Below are positions 54,086 through 61,103 of a stretch of 64,000 nucleotides of DNA, piece after piece. Both the position numbers and the translations under genes were made by a program. Where the stretch lies: the NCBI RefSeq assembly GCF_018132105.1, contig NZ_JWHL01000003.1, positions 159,124-223,123 on the forward strand, given 5' to 3'. Numbering within the stretch: position 1 is the stretch's first letter; each line of letters opens with the position of its first letter. Source of the DNA: Methanocalculus chunghsingensis. Lineage in GTDB: Archaea; Halobacteriota; Methanomicrobia; Methanomicrobiales; Methanocorpusculaceae. The notes under the pieces were generated by a model. The model saw only the letters and a program-made list of their open reading frames with translations, searched no databases and was not told the DNA's origin.

Positions 54086-54826
54086 TTATTCAGAGGTCAG
54101 CCAGTCGTAGAGGAAGACTGCGACCAGTGCCCCCACGATTGGACCTATGATATAGATCGGGAAGAACTCCCAGAGATTCCCTCCACCAAAGAGGGTATTA
54201 CCAATATATGGACCGAATGTACGGGCCGGATTGAGGGATGAACCAGCGATATTACCGGTGGTGGTGATGATACCGGCGACCGTCAGCCCGATGATAAGAC
54301 CGGCAAATCCTTCGGGTGCCAGTTTGTCAACGGCAACCCCCATGATGGCGAGCATCAGGAGGAATGTTCCAATCGCCTCAACGAGAATAGCCTGGCCATA
54401 GGAGATACCAGGGAATGGAGCGGTTGCGCCGAGCCCTCCAACGAGGACGGCATCAGGGCCGGCACATGCGAAGAAGAGGGTACTTGCAAGGGCTGCTCCG
54501 ATCAACTGGGCGATAATATAGGGCACAACTTCAGCAGTCGGGAACCGTTTTGATGCCCAGAGTGCGATCGTCACCGCCGGATTGATATGGGCTCCGGATA
54601 CCCTCCCAAGCGCATAGATGGCAGCGGCGATGGCAAGACCGAAGGCAAGACCGATGGCGAGCCAGTCTCCCAGACCTCCGAGGTATCCTATCCCGATATT
54701 GAAATCGTTGAGGGGTGCCTCCCCTTTTGCGAGCATCAGGGTTATGGCAGCTGCTCCCGCTCCAAAAAAGACAAGGAGGAAGGTCCCGACGATCTCAGCG
54801 ACACATCGTTTGGCTAATGAGATCAT
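54086..54826 (-). CDS. aqpM: aquaporin (AqpM-type)
   Basis: This 246-residue membrane channel of the MIP family has both NPA boxes, one in SGAHINPAVTIAL and one in GSSLNPARTFGP. Six helices are predicted. Between helix 1 and 2 there is an extended loop (MLAKGEAPLNDFNIGI) as in methanogen AqpM, which passes water and, weakly, glycerol. The ATG at 54826 has GAGGAGATG upstream, and the gene starts 12 nt after the DUF2180 stop. Confidence 0.94.
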   Translation of the reverse strand: MISLAKRCVAEIVGTFLLVFFGAGAAAITLMLAKGEAPLNDFNIGIGYLGGLGDWLAIGLAFGLAIAAAIYALGRVSGAHINPAVTIALWASKRFPTAEVVPYIIAQLIGAALASTLFFACAGPDAVLVGGLGATAPFPGISYGQAILVEAIGTFLLMLAIMGVAVDKLAPEGFAGLIIGLTVAGIITTTGNIAGSSLNPARTFGPYIGNTLFGGGNLWEFFPIYIIGPIVGALVAVFLYDWLTSE

Positions 54827-54838
54827 AGCATCATCTCC

Positions 54839-55045
54839 TCAGGATGTGAGTGCGTTATGGCAGGGTGGGCAGAGAATTCTCGGGATGTTTGTCTTCACCT
54901 TCTTTGCGGGGAAGGGATATCCCCCTTCCCACTTCTCAATCTCCTCCCTGATAGCATGGTGTTTGCAGACCCCCATCCCGCAGACGATGCAGATTGCTAC
55001 TGCATCACTATCTTTCCCCTCTTCTGCGCAGATATAGCATTTCAT
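54839..55045 (-). CDS. DUF2180 zinc-ribbon-like small protein
   Basis: This 68-residue protein belongs to DUF2180, restricted to archaea. Its cysteines and histidines are spaced as CYICAEEG, CIVCGMGVCKHH and CPPCHN, consistent with one or two zinc sites similar to a B-box. The ATG follows a near-perfect AGGAGGTGAA (55051-55060), one of the strongest ribosome sites in the window. It starts 15 nt after DUF2193, so the two are made together. Confidence 0.85.
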   Translation of the reverse strand: MKCYICAEEGKDSDAVAICIVCGMGVCKHHAIREEIEKWEGGYPFPAKKVKTNIPRILCPPCHNALTS

Positions 55046-55060
55046 ATCCGTTCACCTCCT

Positions 55061-56560
55061 TTATACTGCATCCTTGTACTCACAGTACTGGTGCCTGAAG
55101 TCGACGAGGCATGCGGCTGCACAGTCCTTGCATGCACGAACCGGAGCTGCCGCCGTCTCCTTGTGAAGAGCGATAATGTTTGTCATCATCGTCGCTGTGA
55201 CCGGCTCGCTCGTCAGGAGGCATGGATAGTCGGAGAGGCGCATCAGGGCAGATGCCCTGACGGTGATGGCACATGCCGGGTATGCATACCATTGCGGATT
55301 CATCAGCACCTCATTCTCATGGATTGGAGAGAGATCGATTGTACATCCTGCGACCTTCGGGGCGAGCTGTCCACTCGATCCTGCTTTTGCCCTCCGTGCC
55401 CTGTCGATGATCTTCCATCCGCGGTAGATCATATCCATGAAGTCACAGTTGTGCAGCTCTGCAGCTGCCCCCCGTGTGGGGTTGAGCTGAACCAGGTTGT
55501 GGAACCGCTTCGTCAGAAGATCCACGATCATCGGGGCGTTGAATCCGTCAAGCTCAAGGATATATTCTGTTGCAGAGGCTGATGCCCCGGTCACAACAGA
55601 GAGGATATCATACTCGCTCTTCATTTTATCGACATTTGCATCCAGAGTCTTCTGCATCACCTCGGTGACCGCCTCAATCGTCGCCATGATGACATCGTCC
55701 TTACACATGTTGAAGGTCGACTGGGCGATGTGATGGGCGATATCTCCGACACAATAGGCAGGGATGGTTGCTATGTTTCCGTAATGAACACCATCATCGA
55801 TAGCTGCTTTTACCGCAGGCTCAATCATGCGGCGATAATCCTCCATGTACTTCCTGACATCAAATGAGGTGTGGCCTGCCCCGTCCATCAGCTCAGCCTG
55901 GGCTTTGACCGGGCTCTCATAGATCGCCTGAAGTTGTTTCACCTCTTTCTCGGCGGCTTCAGTCAGGGTGTCGCCTGCTTCAATCCTTGTTGCAAAGACC
56001 TCACCAACACCATAGCTGGTGTTCATTCCCCAGGATTTCGCAGCAAGGATCGTCTGTTTGTGATCTGTTGGAATATCTGTTGTTTTCAGAATCTGGTTGA
56101 CAACATTGCTTGTACTGCCCGGGATAAGGGCGAAGTCGACGACACAGGTTGGTCCATAGAAGCCTGCATACCTTCGGGCAGACTCCCGTCCGATAAGTGC
56201 CTCGGACTTTCCGATCTGTTTGACGAATGTATCAAGGCTCTTTTCGAACTTCTTGTCCTGATCACAGAGGATCTCAAGGACGACCGGTGTCTGATAATGT
56301 TCAACGAAGGGATCATCCTCAGGCCGGATCGTCTTTGTGAGTTTGTTCAGTGCATCGAAATGTGATGTGACTGAGGTCTTGTGCAGGTCAATGACTGCCG
56401 CACTCTGGCCGGATGCGACCGTCATCTTTTTTACTGCATCCACATATGGCTGTGCATCGGTCAGGGTGAACTGCGTCCCCCTCTTCTTTTTTATCGTCTC
56501 GACATCTGCACGCTGGGCGCCCATCGCCTCATTTATCATTTTTTTATATATTTCAGACAT
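55061..56560 (-). CDS. DUF2193 family protein
   Basis: This 499-residue protein is DUF2193, found mainly in methanogens; its function is not established. It is soluble, helical and rich in Met and Ala. Cysteines occur in a C-terminal group (CKDCAAACLVDFRHQYC), which could bind an iron-sulfur cluster or another metal. The ATG at 56560 has GAGAGGTGA before it, and a TATA-like AAATATAATT lies at 56601-56610. DUF2180 and AqpM follow in the same transcript. Confidence 0.8.
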   Translation of the reverse strand: MSEIYKKMINEAMGAQRADVETIKKKRGTQFTLTDAQPYVDAVKKMTVASGQSAAVIDLHKTSVTSHFDALNKLTKTIRPEDDPFVEHYQTPVVLEILCDQDKKFEKSLDTFVKQIGKSEALIGRESARRYAGFYGPTCVVDFALIPGSTSNVVNQILKTTDIPTDHKQTILAAKSWGMNTSYGVGEVFATRIEAGDTLTEAAEKEVKQLQAIYESPVKAQAELMDGAGHTSFDVRKYMEDYRRMIEPAVKAAIDDGVHYGNIATIPAYCVGDIAHHIAQSTFNMCKDDVIMATIEAVTEVMQKTLDANVDKMKSEYDILSVVTGASASATEYILELDGFNAPMIVDLLTKRFHNLVQLNPTRGAAAELHNCDFMDMIYRGWKIIDRARRAKAGSSGQLAPKVAGCTIDLSPIHENEVLMNPQWYAYPACAITVRASALMRLSDYPCLLTSEPVTATMMTNIIALHKETAAAPVRACKDCAAACLVDFRHQYCEYKDAV

Positions 56561-56600
56561 TTTTTTCACCTCTCATCGTCGGGGTACTCCCGATACCCGC

Positions 56601-56610
56601 AATTATATTT
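56601..56610 (-). promoter_or_regulatory. TATA box of the DUF2193-DUF2180-aqpM genes
   Basis: Read on the minus strand, AAATATAATT lies about 45 nt before the DUF2193 ATG, so transcription would begin near 56580 and include the GAGAGGTGA site. It makes these three genes a unit apart from the upstream membrane protein. Confidence 0.45.
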
Positions 56611-56616
56611 TCAAGG

Positions 56617-57375
56617 CTATATACCTTTCTCCTGTTGGATAATCGGGCTGGCATTATCATCGAAGGGATTTTTCCGCATTGCCAGTGAGAAGAGGTAGGG
56701 ATAATGGGTTTTCTGATATCGCATGTACTCGACCCATTCCGGGGTGAGAAGATCGTATACCCGACGGAGATCGGTAGCAAGATGGGCGAGGTCAGAATCC
56801 GGGAGAGCACTCAGATCTCCCCGGCTCTCCAGTTCCTCGGAGAGATGAAATACCGCCCTGAGGCTCTCGGTGAACGTGGCATGTTCGAGAAGAACCGGGT
56901 TTTCCAAAAGACGGAGGAGGAAATCCCGGTGTCCTGCTAACATGGTATGCAGTTCGATGAGGTTGATCCTCCCAATCTGAATGGTCTGCCGGAATCCTTT
57001 CAGGGTTGCGATGATCGTATCAAACTCCCGGTCTGTCCATGAGTCACGAATAAGAAGATCTCCCCGGATAGTATCAAGGTCGGGATCAGCATCTGAGAGG
57101 ATCTTCAGGAGATGTGATCCGATCTCAGAGAAAAAGACTCCGATAACCATATTCATCTTCTGGAGGCGTTCTCTTCGTGATCGAACTGCAAGGAGCTGGT
57201 TGAGTATTATCGTAACCAGAAGGACATTAATTGGAAGAAATCCAAGTGCATTGAAGATGTAGGTGAGGGTATTACTCTCCCCTGCATCACCGATTATGAG
57301 GAACTTGGTTCCATAGATGATGATGGTGATGGATATGAGCACGATACCAAGTTTTGTCTCCCATTTGAGTTTCAT
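56617..57375 (-). CDS. two-helix membrane protein of unknown function
   Basis: This 252-residue protein has two N-terminal hydrophobic helices (about residues 9-27 and 40-65) and a large, mostly helical cytosolic domain (from about 75). No motif I know is present in the domain; it contains LIRDSWTDREFDTII and an acidic stretch ELESRGDLSALPDSD. The ATG at 57375 is preceded by GGAGAG. It starts 50 nt after the SLC13-type carrier stop and may be co-transcribed with it. Confidence 0.65.
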   Translation of the reverse strand: MKLKWETKLGIVLISITIIIYGTKFLIIGDAGESNTLTYIFNALGFLPINVLLVTIILNQLLAVRSRRERLQKMNMVIGVFFSEIGSHLLKILSDADPDLDTIRGDLLIRDSWTDREFDTIIATLKGFRQTIQIGRINLIELHTMLAGHRDFLLRLLENPVLLEHATFTESLRAVFHLSEELESRGDLSALPDSDLAHLATDLRRVYDLLTPEWVEYMRYQKTHYPYLFSLAMRKNPFDDNASPIIQQEKGI

Positions 57376-57425
57376 TATTTCTCTCCGATAACAATTGAAG
57401 GATCTTTTCCGTGAAAAGGCTTGGG

Positions 57426-58628
57426 TTAGGCGATAAGAGCGAACCATCCGATGAATACAGCGCCTTGCAGGATTGTCACCGGTACTCCGAACCTGAGAAA
57501 TTCGACGAAGCTGATCGTTGCTCCACGCCGCTCAGCGTTCTGGATGATGATGATGTTGCTTGCCGCACCGAGTAGTGTCAGGTTGCCTCCGATGGTGCTT
57601 CCGGCGGCGAGGGCAAGAAAGACCGTTTCGGAAGAGCCCGCTTCTATCAGGGAGGGGATAAGGAGTGCAACAAAAGGCACATTTGAGATGATCTGGCTGA
57701 GGAGGATGCCACCACCGATCAGCCATGGGATCGATAAAATCAGCTGGGAAGGGATGAGTCCGGGGAATGTGCCCCCAATCCATACCGCCTCCATCAGGAT
57801 GAAGAGGCCCACGAAGAAGAGGAGTGTCCGGTAATCAACACTCCTGATGATGGCGAAGCGGTTCGGAGAGGGGAGAATCGGGGCCGCTGAAATTGCCGCA
57901 ATCGTCGAGAGGGTGAGCATTGGCGGGTAGCCTGTTGCCATGCATATGATCCGGAGTATGATCAATCCGATAAGAATGCCCAGGGATGCTCTGCAGAGAA
58001 GAGCAAGTCTCTGATCCCTGATCCCTGCCTCAGGAAGAACCGGTGGCAGTACAGAGGGAAGAGGTGGGGTCATTCTTCTTATTATCGCGTAAAGGATGAT
58101 TCCTGAGAGTACTGTCGGAACAAGGAGTACTTCTATAAAGGTCAGAAAGGGGTTCTCCATTCCTGATCCAATCGCGATAAGAAGATTCTGTGGGTTGCCG
58201 ATCGGGCTTATAATACTCCCTGTTGTTATAGCTCCTGCAAGTGCGAGGAGGAATATCCTATCCGGTATTTCACAGGTTCGTGCAAGGGCAAGAGCGATGG
58301 GGGTGCCGATGATAGCAAGTGTGTCATTCATCAGGAGAGCAGAGAAGCCCCCCATCGTCAGGATAAAGAGGGAGATGAGCTGGCCTGGTGTTCCTGCCCT
58401 GGAGAAGATGATTCGTGCGAGATACCCAAGATATCCGCTCCCTTCCATGGCTGATCCGATGAGGAAGACAGAGAAGAGAAAGATGATGATCTCGATATTG
58501 ACTGCATGGATTGCTTCGGTGAGAGTGATACTCCCGGTGATAAGTACCGCTCCCGCTCCGGCTAGCATCATACCCCAGATAGGAAGCCGCATCCCCCCGA
58601 TCTGGCGACATGCAATCCCCCCCAGCAC
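57426..58628 (-). CDS. SLC13/ArsB-type anion transporter
   Basis: This protein of about 400 residues has 10-11 hydrophobic helices of the ion transporter (IT) superfamily. Motifs include MNDTLAIIGTPIALALAR and SPIGNPQNLLIAIGSG in the first half and QIISNVPFVALLIP and TIGGNLTLLGAASNIIII in the second, the inverted pair of substrate loops. The anion (sulfate, dicarboxylate or arsenite) is not determined. The start is unclear: GTG at 58628 is the first usual start, but the first helix extends upstream in frame until a TAA at 58665-58667. Confidence 0.82.
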   Translation of the reverse strand: MLGGIACRQIGGMRLPIWGMMLAGAGAVLITGSITLTEAIHAVNIEIIIFLFSVFLIGSAMEGSGYLGYLARIIFSRAGTPGQLISLFILTMGGFSALLMNDTLAIIGTPIALALARTCEIPDRIFLLALAGAITTGSIISPIGNPQNLLIAIGSGMENPFLTFIEVLLVPTVLSGIILYAIIRRMTPPLPSVLPPVLPEAGIRDQRLALLCRASLGILIGLIILRIICMATGYPPMLTLSTIAAISAAPILPSPNRFAIIRSVDYRTLLFFVGLFILMEAVWIGGTFPGLIPSQLILSIPWLIGGGILLSQIISNVPFVALLIPSLIEAGSSETVFLALAAGSTIGGNLTLLGAASNIIIIQNAERRGATISFVEFLRFGVPVTILQGAVFIGWFALIA

Positions 58629-58783
58629 GAGAATAAGGATGATAACCGAGATGTCCGTGCTTTGTTATTGGATCATTTTGGTAATGAAGGAGACGGGATT
58701 GATCTGTATTGCTGTGTAGTATACTTTCAAAAATATATTGATAAAGCGAAAGGATAATATAGGCGATCTTCCAATGATGGCAT

Positions 58784-59254
58784 ATGAAGCAGATACTCTC
58801 CCTGATGATCATCGCGATCATCACCGCCACACTCCTGACCGCAGGTTGTGTGGAATCTCCGGATTCAAACGGAGGCATCACTCCGACTCCTGATACAACA
58901 CCTGTTTCAACTGAGCCCGATCCCTCTGAAGATATGCTGACTCCGGGTCCTCTTGGAACGATGCCACCAGGCCAGGAGGTGGAGGCCACGGTATCCCGGG
59001 ACCCCCTCAAGACTGATATCTATGTAACATTCAATGGAGGGAGGGGGATGAGCGCTATTGTTCGTATTGATGCAACAATGTACGCCTCAGATGGCCGGAT
59101 TGAGGAAAAATCGATGTCTCGGCCAAGAATGGGCGATTCTGTCACATTTACCGGGACACGGGGTACAGATCGGGTCAAAGTGACCGCTCTCTATAATACA
59201 GGGGAGGTTGTTGTCATCAACGACGGTCTCTTTGAGTATAGAAGCCGGTTGTGA
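58784..59254 (+). CDS. small lipoprotein of unknown function
   Basis: This 156-residue protein has a signal peptide with a lipobox LTAGC at residues 18-22, then a Pro/Thr/Ser-rich linker (TPTPDTTPVSTEPDPS), and a compact beta-rich domain (DIYVTFNGGRGM, RIDATMYASDG). It would sit outside the membrane. An AAAAATATATTG TATA-like stretch lies at about 58728-58739. No family was recognised. It is divergent from the SLC13-type gene. Confidence 0.75.
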   Translation: MKQILSLMIIAIITATLLTAGCVESPDSNGGITPTPDTTPVSTEPDPSEDMLTPGPLGTMPPGQEVEATVSRDPLKTDIYVTFNGGRGMSAIVRIDATMYASDGRIEEKSMSRPRMGDSVTFTGTRGTDRVKVTALYNTGEVVVINDGLFEYRSRL

Positions 59255-59281
59255 TCCTCCCTTTTATGAGGTGGTGGACAA

Positions 59282-59965
59282 TCATTCCTCCATCTTTCTC
59301 TTCCAACGGATAAGAAGTCCGTCATCGATTCTCTGAACCTCCTGAAGAAGAAGTCTTGGAAATTGTGACTCATCAATGAACCCCTCGCCATCTGCAAGGG
59401 TCGGCGCCATAGCCCCACCAATGACGCATGAACCGATATAGGTGTTCAGCTCATCAAAGAGCCCTTCACTGAGAAACGACCATATCACGGTCCCACCGCC
59501 TTCGATCATCAGTCTCTCTATTCCCGACTCTGATAGTTTCTGCAGCAGGCATGGCAGATCAACCCGGCCCTTTCCGCAGCTGATGATCATTGCATGCTCT
59601 CCAAGAGCCCTGATCTTCCTCAGGTCAGCATCTTCTGCAACAACAATGATCCTCTCTCCCTCTCCTTTCACCAGAATATCGGCGCTGAGGGGTGTCTCCG
59701 CATGCGAATCAAGGACGATGCGAATCGGGTTCTCCGGTCTCCCTTCTCTTCGCCGGGCAGATCTCAGTTCGGGTGACTTGACGGTCAGAGACGGGTCATC
59801 GGCATGTACTGTTCCGATACCGACGAGGATTGCATCACTCTCTGCACGCATCCGGTCCACGCGGGCGAAGTCATCGGATCCTGAGATGCGGACCTGCCGC
59901 CGCTCCCGTGTAGAGAGCTTTCCGTCTGCGCTCATTGCGGCGTTAATGATGATGTATGGTCGCAT
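59282..59965 (-). CDS. 2,5-diamino-6-ribosylamino-pyrimidinone 5'-phosphate reductase
   Basis: This 227-residue enzyme is the RibD-C/Rib7-like reductase (ArfC) that acts in archaeal riboflavin and F420-precursor synthesis. The start has INAAMSADGKLSTRERR and VGIGTVHADDPSLTV, with IVLDSHAETPLSADI and MIEGGGTVIWSFLSEG further on. It is a stand-alone reductase without the RibD deaminase part. Its start is divergent from the EF-Tu-like gene. Confidence 0.92.
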   Translation of the reverse strand: MRPYIIINAAMSADGKLSTRERRQVRISGSDDFARVDRMRAESDAILVGIGTVHADDPSLTVKSPELRSARRREGRPENPIRIVLDSHAETPLSADILVKGEGERIIVVAEDADLRKIRALGEHAMIISCGKGRVDLPCLLQKLSESGIERLMIEGGGTVIWSFLSEGLFDELNTYIGSCVIGGAMAPTLADGEGFIDESQFPRLLLQEVQRIDDGLLIRWKRKMEE

Positions 59966-60059
59966 GATAGAACCGTCTGGAGGTTTGTAGTCTTATATCC
60001 TCTCGTTTTGATCCCAGTCGAGCAGGGTTTTTAGTGCCTTGCGGTTGATATATGAGGGT

Positions 60060-61049
60060 ATGGGTAATCTGACCGTTGCTGCAATCGCCCCCCCTGATAT
60101 CCTGCGTGAAATCGGGAAGCCGGGTACTTCCTCGGATATAACATTTTATAATCTTAAACGCGGTTCTGATACGGTCACGTTTATTGAACCGACGCGATAC
60201 CCTGAACGTCTTGCATCACTCTACTTCTCTGTCTCAATGGCGGGTGCTGCTCTTGTTGTTATTGATGAGATAACTCCTGCCCTTGGGGAGTGTATTCTGA
60301 TGCTCGATTCAGCCGGTATCCGGGATGGTTATATTATTCTGAGAAATTATCTCGGTCAGGATCAGGTGATGCCCCTTCTCAAAGGGACTGTTCTTGAAAA
60401 CTATCGTTTTATGGAGGAGAACTGGATTGATCTCAAAGAGGCTCTTCTTGAGCAGGCTGCCCGGGTTGTATCAGAGGAGCCTCCGGCAGGGTCTATGCCT
60501 TATGGAACGATGACGATTGATCATCACTTCAATGTAAAAGGTATCGGGACCGTTGTTCTTGGTGCTGTTGTTGAAGGCTGTATCCGGAAACATGATCAGC
60601 TGAAGGTTCTGCCTGAAGAGAAGACTGCCCTCCTCCGTTCAATCCAGAAGCATGATGATGATTATACATATGCTGTACGTGGGGATCGTGTCGGGCTTGC
60701 ATTGAAAAACATCGATTCTGATGATCTGGATCGGGGTTTTGTTCTGACAACAGATCCCGGTATCCAGGTTACTGATGAGATCGAGAGTGATGCCGAGCTT
60801 GTGAAGTACTGGCCATCTGCTCTCCGAGAAGGTATGGTCGTCTATTCAGGGCACTGGATGCAGTTCGTCTCCGGTAAGGTGACATCGGTCATAAATGGAG
60901 ATGACTTCCGGCGTCCACATCTCCGTATCAGTCTGGATAAACAACTCGTGTATCTTCCAGGCGATCGTCTGGTTCTCCATTATCTTGAAGGGGGGAAACT
61001 CCGTATCATCGGTTCTCTCATTCTTCATCAAATTTCAAAAGAGCGATAA
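60060..61049 (+). CDS. EF-Tu-like protein with a degenerate G domain
   Basis: This 329-residue protein has the outline of an elongation factor: an N-terminal region in which the P-loop place is AAIAPPDILREIG rather than GxxxxGKT, the DxxG place is EPTRYPER, and the NKxD place is RNYLGQDQ, so GTP binding is probably lost. Beta-barrel domains follow, starting with the domain-2 signature DHHFNVKGIGTVVLGAVVEG (residues about 155-174). The closest relatives would be aSelB-type factors. The ATG at 60060 is used; an earlier TTG at 60039 adds a few residues. Confidence 0.8.
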   Translation: MGNLTVAAIAPPDILREIGKPGTSSDITFYNLKRGSDTVTFIEPTRYPERLASLYFSVSMAGAALVVIDEITPALGECILMLDSAGIRDGYIILRNYLGQDQVMPLLKGTVLENYRFMEENWIDLKEALLEQAARVVSEEPPAGSMPYGTMTIDHHFNVKGIGTVVLGAVVEGCIRKHDQLKVLPEEKTALLRSIQKHDDDYTYAVRGDRVGLALKNIDSDDLDRGFVLTTDPGIQVTDEIESDAELVKYWPSALREGMVVYSGHWMQFVSGKVTSVINGDDFRRPHLRISLDKQLVYLPGDRLVLHYLEGGKLRIIGSLILHQISKER

Positions 61050-61103
61050 ATCTTCTGAAATTGCAAAAGATAATTTATTTATTGCAGGAGGAAGTATTAA
61101 TTA

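Noticed and set aside
54857..55582. 241-residue plus-strand open frame
   Set aside because: It is antisense to DUF2180 and DUF2193, which have strong ribosome sites and family features; a shadow of codon bias.
58665..58676. Readthrough of the in-frame stop as an amino acid (as with pyrrolysine) in the SLC13-type gene
   Set aside because: The stop is TAA; pyrrolysine uses TAG. A start-codon problem is the simpler reading.
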